From: Cladosporium sp. IMV 00045
Lineage: Eukaryota > Ascomycota > Dothideomycetes > Cladosporiales > Cladosporiaceae
Direction: 5' to 3'
Length of the DNA stretch: 33,265 bases
Assembly: GCA_001931905.2 (NCBI GenBank)
Contig: MSJI02000069.1
Coordinates: 1 to 33,265, forward strand
Made by a program: the position numbers and the translations under genes. The first letter of the stretch is position 1. Each line of letters opens with the position of its first letter. Under the pieces are notes generated by a model. The model was not told the DNA's origin and searched no databases. It saw nothing but the letters and a program-made list of their open reading frames with translations. Positions 22,345-33,265 of the stretch are shown one piece after another.

Positions 22345-23862
22345 GGCCGGCGAAGGTATAGCGGGGAACGAGAGGTTGTGATTTGTAAAGGCTATTGAGT
22401 CGCAGGCGCGATTTTGAGGATGTGTGATGAAGGCTTGTGAGGTGCTTGGGCGCGTATGGACGGTAAGTGAGACAAGCGTGTGTGATGGTGGATCAGGGAA
22501 TCAGGTGTGGAGGGCGAGGATGGAGAAATGAATGGTGTGAATCAGGCGGCGTGAGCACAGAGATTTTACTAGGATTAGGGGAGAGAGTGGTGGTGGTGAA
22601 TTGATCGGAGATGGCCTTGTTTGTCAGACGAACGTGTTGGAAGATGCTGGCAGTCTGGCTGTGTTCAAGGTACTGCTGTAAAGGCAAGCCGAAGCATGTG
22701 ACTGCGCCTTTGCGCTTTCGTCATGAGCGGCGTTGCGCTAGTCAATTTTGGGCCATTTGAGTGGCTGTGTCTGTCGCCATCCTTCATGTTTCTTTATGCC
22801 ATCAGCTTGCAACAAAGAACGACGAACGGCGCACAACATACTGTAGCACAACAGCTGGGCCAGAATAGACCCATGTGAAAGACACGACTGATCCAGACGT
22901 CTGTCCGTGTGAGTCACAAACTGACATATCTAGCAATCACAGACGGCGCAAACACTCTTCGACCAATCAGGGCCGATATCACGCTTCAGCTCTGCCTCTC
23001 AATGTCGTAGCGAGGTGGCGAAGTAGTTGCCGGCAATGCCTGTCTTACGCGGATCCATCGCCTGGCGCCTTCAATGTTCTTGTGCGGTAGCCAAGTTCTT
23101 GCATTCCTTTCATGGCCTCATCATCAACCCCAGGCTGTGTCTATAACCATCCATAACCATGCAGCTGCAGACCAAACCTCCGCCTGATCCCCTCTGGATC
23201 GGGTTCCTGACGGCGGGTTCGGCGCGCTGTGGAGCCGAGAGGCACTAATGACTCTATACACAGCAACATCGCGCGCGGGCTGTGTCCACATGAGCGATGC
23301 ACTCTGCCTCTTGCCTGAAACTCTGAGCAGCAGCAGCAGCTTCTCACGCAGTCACGCGTTTCCCGTCTTGTCGTCTTGTCCTTACGCTACATCCTCACCC
23401 GTACCTCTGTTCTGACATCTCACAATCACATATACCATAGCGCCACTCTCTGTACAAAGGAATCAATCACTTTCGCCATTCAATAGCTCCCGACATTCCT
23501 CTTCGCTCCGACGTGTGAGGCCTCCACCCCTCCGATCACGATACCCTCCCTCACTGCCTATCCGCCTTGTGTTTCAGACGTAAAGCTTCGTCATTCATCA
23601 CCACTGCTGCTGCTTTGTTTCTGCGGCATCGTATCACACATATATGAGATATCCGACGTGGGATACCCGACAGAGAGTACGAATCAAAAACCACCTATAC
23701 ATACATCTACATTCTGCATAGACCGGCTTCTGGGGAAGCCGAACACAACCACTTTTGACCAAGACCTCCCTCAATTGGTCCTCTCAGTCTGACATCCTGG
23801 ATTCCCTTCCGGCAACGCCTTGGGCGTTCCTACGCTCTGACGAGGCCCGGCCAGGCGAACCC
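22345..23862. other. Intergenic region with two divergent promoters
   Basis: About 1.5 kb lies between the unrecognised gene (-) and the patatin gene (+). It includes CT-rich sequence at about 23340-23600, a short CAG run near 23325, and a 24-codon upstream frame starting at the ATG at 23644 and ending before the patatin start. If it lies in the leader, that frame could dampen translation. No other gene is seen. Confidence 0.5.
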
Positions 23863-25428
23863 ATGGACAACAGCATAGCTTCGCTCTCGCCACCGGCGCC
23901 TTTGACAGCTGCGAATCTATACTCCTCCCGAAGTTCTAGTCAAATACGGAGAGCCGAGACCACAGACTCCGACAAGGCAGGCAGGAGTTGGGCCAGAGAG
24001 GTGGACGATGCGTGGGACGCTTGCATCTTGACGCTTGACGGAGGTGGAATCAGAGGATACAGCAGCCTGATGATCTTGAAGGCTTTGATGCATGAGATTT
24101 GGTTATGGGAAGAGAAATTGGAAAAGGAGGATCACGAAGAGGCACTGGCATCAAGAAGAGATTCGGGGAATAACACACGGGAAGGTCGGAGACGCGAAGG
24201 AGAGGCTGTCCCTCCAGGTCCACTCGAGGAAGATTTCATGACAACATCCGAAACCAGACGCAAGGCTTTTGTCGAAGAGGAACTGTTGCCTTGCCATTAC
24301 TTCGACTTCATGTACGGAACGTCAACGGGCGGTCTGATCGCAACCATGCTCGGTCGGTTACGCATGACCACCACCGAGTGCCTCGAGGTATACCGAACCG
24401 TAGGAAACGAGCTATTCGGCAGGAAGAAAAGCAACTTGCCCCTAGTGACAAAGTACTACCACGAGCCACTCGAGCGGGCCGTCCAGGATATCGTGGGAAG
24501 CCGCTGCCACGAGCACGAAGACTGCAACGGCAAGGAAGACATGCACCCTTTCGAATCGGAAGTCAGCCCGGAGATGGGCGTCACTCCATTCGACGTCGAC
24601 AAACCTCGCGTCTGCCAGTCCTGCTGCCTCACCGCAACCCACGACCAGAATCTATCAGAAGCCTATCTTTTGCGAACATATCCACATTACTACTCAGAAA
24701 ACGCCCCCAATTGGATCACACGCTACAACGAGGGAGCCGAGCCCCTGAAAATCTGGCAAGTCACCCGCGCCACATCCGCAGCGCCATTCTATTTCAAAAT
24801 GCTCGAAGTCGAAGTCGACGGACAATACCGATCGTTCAAAGACGGCGGCATCCGCGAAAACAACCCCTCAGGCGCCGCCCTGAGCGAATTCCACTCGCTC
24901 TACGAAGGCCGCGCCGACAACCCCGCCCTCCTGCTGAGCGTCGGCACCGGCCGCCCAGACCACTCGCACGACGGCTTCGCCGCCGCCTGGCCGGGTCCCT
25001 TCGGCAACATCCCCTTCATCCGCACCGCGCTCGAGAAGCGCGCCGTCCTCCAGAACCTCCTCATCAAGTACACGGAAGGCGAGAAGCAGCACGCGCAGAT
25101 GCGCGAGCACGCCCGCGGCGAGCACACGTGGTACAAGCGCCTGAACGTCTCCGACGGCTTGCAGGACATGTCGCTCGACGACTGGGTGAAAGGCGACTGG
25201 CAGGGGCAGAAAGACGTGGCCGGCGGCGCGAGCTTGACGCGCATGGAGAAGGTGACGGAAGAGTATCTCGCGCGCGAGTTTGATCCCAAGATCGATAGCT
25301 ACGCCCCGCCTAGTACTATGCTAAAGCAGGCGGCGGAGAAACTCGTTCGTCAGCGGCGCGCGAGGGAGTATGAGGGAGGTGAGAGGTGGGAGACGTTTAT
25401 TGGAAAGCATTTGCATGGGAATGGGTAG
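23863..25428 (+). CDS. Patatin-like phospholipase
   Basis: An intronless gene of 521 aa that starts at the first in-frame ATG (23863). The patatin fold is clear. The oxyanion loop DGGGIRG lies at 59-65, the nucleophile elbow GTSTG carries Ser154, and the catalytic Asp327 sits in KDGGIRENNPS. Such enzymes cleave acyl chains from phospholipids or neutral lipids with a Ser-Asp dyad. A charged, disordered stretch (about 90-130) separates the oxyanion loop from the elbow. A Cys/His-rich insert (about 208-260, with CHEHEDC and CQSCC) could bind a metal. There is no signal peptide, so it is likely cytosolic or lipid-associated. The second half shows strong C bias followed by a G-rich 3' end. Confidence 0.92.
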   Translation: MDNSIASLSPPAPLTAANLYSSRSSSQIRRAETTDSDKAGRSWAREVDDAWDACILTLDGGGIRGYSSLMILKALMHEIWLWEEKLEKEDHEEALASRRDSGNNTREGRRREGEAVPPGPLEEDFMTTSETRRKAFVEEELLPCHYFDFMYGTSTGGLIATMLGRLRMTTTECLEVYRTVGNELFGRKKSNLPLVTKYYHEPLERAVQDIVGSRCHEHEDCNGKEDMHPFESEVSPEMGVTPFDVDKPRVCQSCCLTATHDQNLSEAYLLRTYPHYYSENAPNWITRYNEGAEPLKIWQVTRATSAAPFYFKMLEVEVDGQYRSFKDGGIRENNPSGAALSEFHSLYEGRADNPALLLSVGTGRPDHSHDGFAAAWPGPFGNIPFIRTALEKRAVLQNLLIKYTEGEKQHAQMREHARGEHTWYKRLNVSDGLQDMSLDDWVKGDWQGQKDVAGGASLTRMEKVTEEYLAREFDPKIDSYAPPSTMLKQAAEKLVRQRRAREYEGGERWETFIGKHLHGNG

Positions 25429-26165
25429 GAGGCTGATTTTAGGGCATTATTACTGTTTGAAGAAGGATCTTTTCCATCGACCGGCGACGTCGAAAGGTTC
25501 CAAGAGGGGCAACAAAGCATCTTAGAGCATGCATCTGTCACGAGTAGTAGTCTTCGGAGTATCATCAATCCGACGGAAGAAGACATGTATTACGCTGCAT
25601 GTATTATTGGCTTTATGAAAAACGCATTTCTTGCATCCAACAATCCATGCCTACCGTGCAAGCATGTCAGCTACAATGTATCCAATTGCGTGCCTACGCT
25701 TGCACATGCATGCATGCATCTGGACTGTTTACCAGGAAAGGTGAACAGTCTGCCTACCTAGCTTTGTTTCTCTGCCTTACTAATCCACCTCCCCCCATCT
25801 CGCGTTCCACCAACTCCCTTTGAAGAAGCGGGACAACTTTCCATCCGGCTCCCAATCACCGCTCAAGTCTCTTTCCACGCACTCGCCTAAATACCTTACC
25901 ACGCACGCAACGCAAGGCAACGCAGGCCCCTTCGTTTTGATGCTCACTAAGCTTCCACCGCGCTGGACGCCTGACTAATAGAGTATGCGGCCAACTGCTG
26001 ACGTCTGATATGAGACGGATCTTCATGGTTGCCAGCTTTAAAGCCGGACATGGGCTCTCGCTATCGCATCCTTCAATGGCCGTGCTTGCTAATGGACCTT
26101 GCGATCAGCCGCACAATTCGAGGGTGCGGTGTTTTTGTGCATGGGTTGGGCATGGGATGGGGATG

Positions 26166-26173
26166 TATATAAG
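26166..26173 (+). promoter_or_regulatory. TATA box of the SDR gene
   Basis: TATATAAG lies 143 bp upstream of the chosen ATG, giving a leader of roughly 110 nt. This supports starting translation at 26316 rather than at the in-frame ATG at 26010. Confidence 0.6.
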
Positions 26174-26290
26174 AGTTTGGCAGGTCGGCGGTCTGGGTTA
26201 TATTCTGGTTTTTTTTCGTAGCGATTGTTCGAATCACTGCATTGTCTTGTATCTTCGTGATTTAATCAAACACCATCCTCCAATCCCAAC

Positions 26291-26312
26291 CCCAGACCCA
26301 GACCCAGACCCA
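26291..26312 (+). repeat. Short tandem repeat CCCAGA in the 5' leader
   Basis: Three exact CCCAGA units and a partial fourth lie directly before the CAAACATG start context. This makes a C-rich leader. Confidence 0.7.
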
Positions 26313-26315
26313 AAC

Positions 26316-27459
26316 ATGGCCAACAACGACCTCATCCTCCTCACAGGCGCGACCGGTTTCGTCGGCTTCGCCGTCCTGCGCGCCGCCCTGCAGCACGGCT
26401 ACCGCATCCGCGCCGCCGTCCGCAGCGAAGCCAAAGCGACACTCATCCGCACCAACCCGAGCCTCAAAGACGTCTCGCCGGAGCAACTCTCCCTAGTCGT
26501 CGTGCCAGACATCCTAGCCGAAGGCGCCTTTGACTCTGCCGCGCAGGGCGTCAAGTACATCCTGCACGTCGCGAGCCCCATTCCCAGCCCCGGCATTGCG
26601 GGCGAGGATGATCTCGATGCCATTTTGATCCAGCCCGCCATTCAGGGCACGCTGGGGATCTACCGCTCGGCGCAGCGCGCTGGCACTGTGAAGCGCGTCG
26701 TCGTCACTTCCTCCGCGGCTGCCATCGTGCCCCTGGCAGCCATGCTGGACCCGTCGTCCGCAGAGGCGCACGCGACGTACACGCCCGACTCGCGCGCCAA
26801 CGCGGAGCCCGCGCCGTTCATGAACAACGTGCAAGTGGCGTACAACGCGTCCAAAATCCTGGCGCTCAAGCACGCGGAAGACTTCGTGCGCAGCGAGAAA
26901 CCCGGTTTCGACGCCATCCACATCCATCCCGTGCTCGTGCTGGGGCGGGATGAGTTGAATTTGAAGTCTGAGGATGTGAGTCGCGGCTCGAACGCGATCG
27001 CGCTGAATCCCGTGCTGGGCGTTAAGGCCGAGACGCCGTTTCCCATTTCCGTCACGCATATTGACGATGTGGCGCTGGCGCATGTGAGGGCGTTGGATGA
27101 GGGAGTGGAGGGGAATCAGAGCTTTTTGTTGAGTAATACCGGGGAGGAGGGGTATAGTGTGAGTATCATCAGTTTTCTTTTTGGCAGGGTTTTACTGTTT
27201 CTGGATCGAGTGAAGCTGACCCAAATGTTTGCAAAAACAGTTCGAAGACGTCGAAGTTTTTGCGAAGAAGCACTTCCCGGCCGCTGTTGAGAGCGGGCTT
27301 CTGCCCAACGATGGCGAGCAGCTGGGCTTTCCCATCAAAGGCGATCCGAGCAAGACGGAGAAGGTGCTGGGGATCAAGGCGAAGGGGTTCGAGGAGATGA
27401 TGGTCGATCTTATCGGGCAGTATGTTGAGTTGAAGGAGAAGGAGGCGAAGGAGGCGTAG
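26316..27459 (+). CDS. NAD(P)-dependent reductase, extended SDR (Gre2/dihydroflavonol reductase-like)
   Basis: Two exons, 26316-27158 and 27241-27459, with an 82-nt intron, give 353 aa. The cofactor motif TGATGFVG is at residues 10-17, VASPIP follows the fourth strand, and the catalytic pair is Y176-x3-K180 (YNASK). This places it among extended short-chain dehydrogenases that reduce ketones or aldehydes, such as Gre2-like methylglyoxal reductases, with NADPH usually preferred. The second exon completes the substrate-binding C-terminus (FEDVEVFAKKHFPAAV...). It is cytosolic with no targeting signal. The start follows the TATA box and leader; the upstream in-frame ATG at 26010 is unlikely. The substrate is not predictable. 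Confidence 0.92.
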
Positions 27460-27772
27460 GTTGTGATTGAGTCGGTTTGGTGGGTTGATGGAGTGTGTGG
27501 TGAGGTCGGGGGCTTGGCTGTTGTTGGGTTGTGGTTTGCTGTGAGCGGGTTTGTTGGTTAGCTTAGATATTTCTTCGAGTGCAAGCAATATTATATGATT
27601 TACTGCGCGATCGGTCGATATTGAGGTGAGTATGTCTTGGGAGAATCAGCCGATTGCCTAAATTCGAGGAGTTGAGCTTTCAGGTCTCGTCACTATATAC
27701 TCATCACTTCCCTTCCAACAGCAGCCGTCCAAGTCTCATGAGGAATCTGCACGTGTCAGATCGGCAAAATCA
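27460..27772. other. Convergent 3' intergenic region
   Basis: About 310 bp lies between the SDR and calpain stop codons. The first about 100 bp are strongly G/T-rich on the plus strand, and the rest is mixed. No gene or repeat was recognised. Confidence 0.5.
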
Positions 27773-30700
27773 TCAAGCATCGTCTCCGCTTGTTTCCACG
27801 TCGTCATCCTCGTCTCCGTCTTTCACAACCTTGACACTCACATCGCCTTTCGAATAGACCCTCAAGCCCAGCACGAGGAGCGCAACCCAGGGGTCGCCGC
27901 TGAAGACGTCCAAGGGAGCGACGGGAGATGAAGAAGTGCGATTCATGTTCCGCCCGCGAGAGGATGAGAGTCCGCGTTCGTCATCGCTGTCGGATGAAGA
28001 AGAGGAGTCATACGCGGGGCCATCCCTGTTGCATTTGGGTCAGTTCTGCATAGACGCTATTCATTCCATAGGGGCAAGCAATGTGACGATCTTGGAAGGG
28101 CTCGCAATATCACTTACATATCAGAATCCCAGGGAAAGTCATCATCGTGAAGGGAAGAGATTGGAGACAATGGGGCTGTGGGAGAAGCGTTCGAGCTGAC
28201 GTCCCAGTTGTGAGATCGCTCTATGATCACGTTTACTGGCGCGAAAGGTTTCAGAGAGGTGATGCTTGGTCGGGAGAGTTTGGTGGCGCTTTCTCCAAGG
28301 GTCAAAGATGGTAAGTCCTTCGCTGGGGCGTCGGAGGGGAGGATCGGGGTGTTGTTTGGCGAGGGGGGAGCTTTTGATGGGCTGGTAGATGGGTCCTCGT
28401 TTGATTTTATGTCCGAGTCGCTTGCTTTGTCAGGAGTGGTTTCTTCCACGGTGACTGCGCTGGAGGTCTTGTCGTCGGCGGGTTGTTGAGGGAGACTCTT
28501 GTCTGTTTGCGCTGGAGCGGCATCTCGCTCATTGACAGATGCGGTGGTTTTGTCGTCAGCGATTTGTCGAGAACTACTTTCGTCATCTATCTTGGTGACA
28601 TTAACAATGTCGCTGGGCGTCTCCGAGGCGCTCCGCACGGAATTGTCTTTCTCGGGAATGGCATCTGCCTGGCCACTGGGAGGGATGTCCAGCGATTGAT
28701 TTTTGATCTTTGGTCTCACCTCTTGCTCCCCAACCTTCAACTTCCCTCTCTTCTCACGTCTCTCTTGATCAGATTTCTTTTTCTTTTTCTTCATTGCATC
28801 AGCAATCCTCTGTCTTCTCAACCTTTCCCTCGCCCGGTTCATCATGTTGATCTTCCTCGTCTTCTTCGATTGCTTCTTTGTCTGCGCTCTACCATCGTCT
28901 CGTAGTCCCTTCTCATGCGCCTTCTCCATCGCTCGGAGGTTACCCTTCGTCTGTGCATAATCAAATCTGCGGCCAACATCCAGCAGCTTTTCTTTGCGAT
29001 CGAGCGCATACTTGTTGATAGCTTCCGCAGCGGTCGGTGATGTCGTTCGCATGGCTGTCACTTTGAAGATGACACTGTACTTTCCGGGTTCCACATCGTC
29101 AAGTTCCGCAGACACAGAACGTGTAAAGGTCGCTCCATTACCGGAGTTGTGCATGCTGCGGATCAGGTAGTTCTTCGAGCCTTCTTTGTAGACACGGAAG
29201 TGGAGAGAGTATACGAAGCGGCCAATGAGGCCTTCGAAGTACCTGGGATCTGGCTGAGAGAGAACAACTACCAGAGGTCCGCGTTCGGTGACTGTGATCT
29301 CAAATCTCGTGTCGAGGTAGTCGACGGTCCAGGGTACGTTGACACAAGTCCATTGCTGCGCGATCTTCCATTCTTTGGTGAAAAGACGCACTCTGTTGAT
29401 GTGGTGGAAATGCTTGAGGAAGTCTTTATAGGAGATCCAGAAGATTCCGTCGTCGCCAAAGGTATGTTGCAATTTGATCATCAGCTCTGGCGTCCACTTC
29501 TTGCTGCCGTCACTCCAGTCGCCTTCCCATTCCACCTCACCCCAGGGATTTCGCAGCTTGAGGAGTTTGAGGTCGCCGTCTTCGTATGTGCGAAGGACCG
29601 TATATGCGTGACCGCCCACGAATCCTTTCGAGGATGTAGGCTGCGTACCGCCGCCAAACAGGTATTTCTCGTTGACCTGGCTCACCTGCTCTCGCCAAAA
29701 TCGATCTTTGTCCATGATGTCCTCGGGGTTGATGACCACTGCAACGCCACCGGTGAGATCCTCGATACCTTCGCTCGCTGAGCCTCCTTCAATTGCGAAG
29801 TAATCACCGTGAGCCTTCGCGTATGCTTTTTCGATCAGTGGCAGCCATGTCTCGTCGGATTTGCAATGTGAAAAGTACAGAGCTTTGCCACCGCGTTGGA
29901 GGGTTTCCATCAGCTTGTCCTCATCGTGTGGCAGAGATGTGCCTTCCTTTTTCTCGCGATTCCAGCCTCTGACGATGCTGATTTCGTCGTCGTCTCCAAC
30001 GCGCATGTAGAGCTTGTCGTCGATGACTTCGTATATCCATTCGCCGTCTGAAATTACAAGTCAGTGATCGAAAACTCAGCATATCGCACATGCAGCTTCA
30101 CATACCCCGATAGAACACAAACCCATATACGCCGATCTTCTCGTCTCTCGCCACACAAACGTCGTCGATCAACTCCTTCTTCGCGCTGATTGCCATCAAT
30201 GCTGCCAAAAACCAGCAGTCCCCACCACTGCCCTGATGGACATCAGTAGGAGTGGCCCCGTCTATGAAGAACTGTGGATTGTCAAAAATGTCTTCCACGC
30301 GTTTGACCCACGGCGGTGCATCGACATCTTCCACGGCATCGGGGTACGACCCAGTCAAGCTCTTGAAGCAGTAAGGGCTTGCCTCGGGGTTGAACATGGC
30401 ATCTCGATACTTCTGGTTCAGCCGCTTACACTCATCAATGATGGCGGCAACTTTGGCGCGACATTCTGCCGATGCTTGCTCCCATGATGTTGCCGCGTTT
30501 TCTTCGACTTTCAGTCCTTCGGCCACAGGACCTGGGGCGATTTCAAACTTCTCTTGTTCGATTTTCCTAGCTGCACGTGAGACCCTCTTCGCGCGTTTGG
30601 GCTGCACAGAGAGAAAACGATCCCATGCCTGGTAGAAATAGTCTGTCTTTGTCGCATTCGCATCTACCGGAGGTAAGTTGATCAAATCTGTGGGTGGAGG

Positions 30701-30802
30701 TGGAGGGCGTGGATCCCTGATGATTCTGACAGGGAATGGCAATGGTTGCGGCGGCTCTGGCTCTGCCATGCCGGTCCGTACAGTAACGAAGCCTGACTTC
30801 AT
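27773..30802 (-). CDS. Calpain-type cysteine protease with Lys-rich tail
   Basis: Three exons, 30802-30106, 30047-28118 and 28025-27773, with introns of 58 and 92 nt, sum to 2880 nt, 959 aa. The calpain catalytic triad is complete: Cys196 in GGDCWFLAAL, His379 in GGHAYTV and Asn399 in LRNPWGEVEWEG. A C2-like beta domain follows (about 410-560). A long, very basic segment (KKQSKKTRK, a run of six Lys) then looks like a nuclear localisation signal. After that comes a disordered Ser/Thr/Asp/Pro-rich stretch and a short ordered C-terminus (DPWVALLVLGLRVYSKGDVSVKVV in outline). Calpains cut proteins at limited sites, usually with calcium. The length and domain order differ from the pH-signalling calpain PalB/Rim13. 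The start may instead be the ATG at 30769. Confidence 0.88.
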
Positions 30803-33265
30803 GATATTGATGCTGCCACTAAAGCATAGGTGAGGACAGGTAGTGGTATGGCAACGCACGGCAGCCTGAGCTTATTATATATCTGCGGCACCTCGAGATT
30901 GACTAGTCGTTTCGTGGTGTGGTGGTGTACCGCGCTGCGTGACACACCATCAGCGCGCAGTGTCTATCTGCACTCCGGGACGCAGTGGCGGCAAGCTGCA
31001 GAGGTGTACAATGAGGCACCGTCTGTATCGTATGCTGTTGCCCAGGTACCGGCATACTATGCCACGATCAGCTACGACTAAGGGCCGGTGGCGAGAGTGA
31101 GGATAGAACGCATGATTGGTGCAAACTCGACGGCACATGCTGGCAGTCATCAGCACCGGTGAGGCCTCTACGCGGCTGCGCATGTACAAATGGGCGGCAA
31201 TGTGAGTGGTGGCGTGCGTGGGCTAGCAGGTGAGGCTGACATGACTGGAGTGTTGCCTTGTTCGATGCAGTATCTGCATACGGAGCTCGCGGGCGTGGAG
31301 CTTGGTGGGCTGAAAAGGCATGATATGATTATTGGCAGTCATCTGAAGACAGCCTTCATGCATCATGTGATGAAGGTACAGCATTCCTGCGACGGCTTCG
31401 AGGCTTGAACATCGACACAGTTGAATGATGTGTACAGTGGAAGTCAAGGGAGAAATAAGAGCATATTCACGATGACGTCTTGGCTACCTGAATCTCACAA
31501 GAGGCGAACCTTTCAATGTTCCCCTGGCTCGAGCCCATGATTCTGTCCAACACCTTCGCATGAAATTGCGCTCCATTTCCCGGTATTCCAATACATGCCT
31601 GACTTCTTGCCGATGTAAACATTTTCATGACGCCGACGCAATGATGCAACATACCCGTACGATATTTGAACAAGATTTGCTGTACCGCACGCGACCCGCC
31701 TCCATCATGTCGGAAAAGATGGCGGGCATGTAGTTCGCATATACTGCGCAAGCCTATAATAAGTGGCAACAGGCGTTGAGCCCTTATCATCATATGATCC
31801 CCATAACACCCCGCCGGGTTCAGCCTCCGGACGACTCGGAATCCTCCTTGGGGCAGGGTCTTTGTATACCCATAATGATCGGGCCGCTGACCGGCCTGAA
31901 AGCAGTGGCCGCCAAAATACCTGCCAATATACCGACTCTATATTAATATAGTGTTCCCCAGCACTAAGGTGCACCCGGGAACTCGGCCAAACGCTCAAAA
32001 CCCAGGGCTTCCTTGCGCTACGAATTATTGGGAATACTGTTGACAACGCCCTTTCATTCGTTTCTTCACAACCGCAGGTGGCCTGCCGTCTCAGGCCGTG
32101 TGTGGCTGCGAACAGAAGGCTGCAAGGCTGCCCAAAGTCCTGCACATCATCTGTGAACAACGCTATGGCGTTCTGCCGTGTGTTCGAGATCTGTGGAACT
32201 ACCAAGTAGCGCGTGCCGTTTGTATAGAGGTGGGTGTAGAAGTTATAAAGAGGTTTGCTGGGAGATGGCACGCCTGAAAGCAAGAGGCAGAGGCTTTCCA
32301 AAAATCCTCTTCAAATACATGTATATGGCAGTGGTTCGCATGGTCTGTGATGGTCGCAGATCTGTCGGCGAAAGCACCAGACGTTGGCAGCCACCCCTCA
32401 GACCCGCCACAGCACAAGTTTGATGAGAGTCATCACCGTCCATCACACACAAAACAAGCGGGTTGAAGGGGTCAAAGAATATCAAGTGATCGGTAGTTCT
32501 GTTCGCTTTCAGGGGAAACCGGCATTTTTATTTCGGGACGACTTGGCTCTACGCTACATGCTTCATCCATGTATGAGGCAACAGAGTTTGAAAGCTTCCG
32601 GTTCCTAGAGAAGAAACATTCGCTTCTAGCGACTTTCGCGAACAATCTAAGTCGTCGCGGTAGACTGATGTAATCGGACTGGTCTACAGAAAGGGGCAAG
32701 GCTACTCGAATCATGAGGGAGAGGATGCATCCAGATGTGTACACCTACGCGGTGGATTAACGCCGGCGATGGTTAAACGTTTCTTGCCCTTTCGAGGCAA
32801 TCACATCATAAACTCGAGGTCAGGTAATTCATCAATTGATCGACGGACAAGCATCAGGTCCGGTCGTCCGTTGTCCATAGAAGAAGACTCATCTCGACAA
32901 TCATGTTTCAATCTTCAAGGCATCTCCCAGCCAAAACGCAAAGTTTGATGCTTGTTGAGTATCTGTACCGCGACCTCCAACACCTTCAACACCACCTCCA
33001 TGCTGTCAAAACGCGTCGTGATCTCCTGCCTTCTTGTCTGCTAGCCTCGTTAGCCAGTGCGTAGCTTCACACCAGTGCCAATATCTTCCTCTAGTCGATC
33101 CCCCAACCCAGCGCCGACAGCACGACCCACTAATGCTAGCCGCCCCCTGTCACGGTCCCTGAGGGCTTGAAAGTGAGACACTCCTCTCCACCTTCACCCA
33201 TAGGCCTTCAGAGAGGGAGCCAAAGGGCATACAGAGCTGTTTGGTACTACTGCGCCTTCGTTGTC
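30803..33265. other. Gene-poor right end
   Basis: About 2.5 kb without a convincing gene. The largest frame, 198 codons on the minus strand at 31705-32301, shows no family signature and mixed composition. A perfect 14-bp AT palindrome, CTATATTAATATAG, lies at 31938-31951. No transposon ends, tRNA or 5S rRNA were recognised. The last about 300 bases are C/T-rich on the plus strand and may be the promoter or leader of a gene beyond the window. Confidence 0.5.

Larger units (their letters stand above)
25429..26315. other. Intergenic region with promoter of the SDR gene
   Basis: About 890 bp lies between two plus-strand genes. It has an alternating GCATGCATGCAT stretch near 25710, a TATA box at 26166-26173 and a short CCCAGA repeat just before the next ATG. 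The frame of the next gene is open back to an ATG at 26010, but that part does not look like protein and contains the TATA box. Confidence 0.5.

Noticed and set aside
24291..25283. 330-codon plus-strand frame inside the patatin gene
   Set aside because: It is a +1 shadow of the patatin frame, Arg/Pro-rich because of the C-rich codon third positions, and shows no fold of its own.
25700..25725. Alternating GCATGCATGCAT stretch
   Set aside because: It is a short simple sequence that could form Z-DNA in principle, but it has no context that supports a function.
26010..26315. Upstream in-frame extension of the SDR gene
   Set aside because: It contains the TATA box and a C-rich leader, and the Rossmann motif starts right after the ATG at 26316 as usual for the family.
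26514..27083. 189-codon antisense frame over the SDR gene
   Set aside because: The long stop-free antisense frame follows from the high GC of the coding strand. The sense strand has intact catalytic motifs.
31705..32301. 198-codon minus-strand frame in the right end
   Set aside because: Composition is mixed, there are no motifs and no promoter or splice context. It is probably chance.

Overview
The window looks like nuclear DNA of a filamentous ascomycete (Pezizomycotina; a Dothideomycete is my best guess, not proven). The reasons are short GT-AG introns (51-125 nt) with CTRAY-like branch points, large multi-exon genes on both strands, a hybrid histidine kinase of the fungal type, an adenylate-forming reductase and a fungal patatin. 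All exon models here were built by hand from splice signals, frame and family conservation. The summed exon lengths come out in frame for every multi-exon gene.

Layout. 1-2297 (-): dimethylglycine/sarcosine dehydrogenase-like flavoprotein, cut by the left edge. 2298-5272: gene-poor, with one intron-containing tRNA (His, GTG) at 3620-3707, a doubtful 78-aa two-helix ORF, a short telomere-like tract and a degenerate 88-bp tandem repeat. 5273-7081 (-): MFS transporter of the allantoate/nicotinate (ACS) type. 7606-11352 (+): adenylation-carrier-reductase enzyme that continues without a break into a complete gluconokinase domain. 11857-16120 (+): hybrid histidine kinase in nine exons. 16748-20035 (-): Cu(I) P1B-ATPase. 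20567-21324 (+): Met-rich DUF4396-type membrane protein, divergent from the ATPase. 21712-22344 (-): unrecognised protein. 23863-25428 (+): patatin-like phospholipase. 26316-27459 (+): extended SDR reductase. 27773-30802 (-): calpain-type cysteine protease. 30803-33265: no gene seen.

How the genes may work together. The MFS transporter and the reductase-kinase fusion share a 524-bp divergent promoter that holds a large imperfect palindrome and a pair of 11-bp CGGCGG direct repeats 21 bp apart. This suggests co-regulated uptake of a small carboxylate and its activation, reduction and possibly phosphorylation (inference). The copper ATPase and the Met-rich DUF4396 protein form a second divergent pair that may be a copper-handling unit (inference). 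The remaining genes look like independent housekeeping or accessory loci.

The most novel item is the A-T-R-gluconokinase fusion. A second unexpected pattern is a repeated flip of coding-strand GC skew, from C-rich bodies to strongly G-rich 3' ends, in several adjacent genes between about 16.7 and 27.5 kb.
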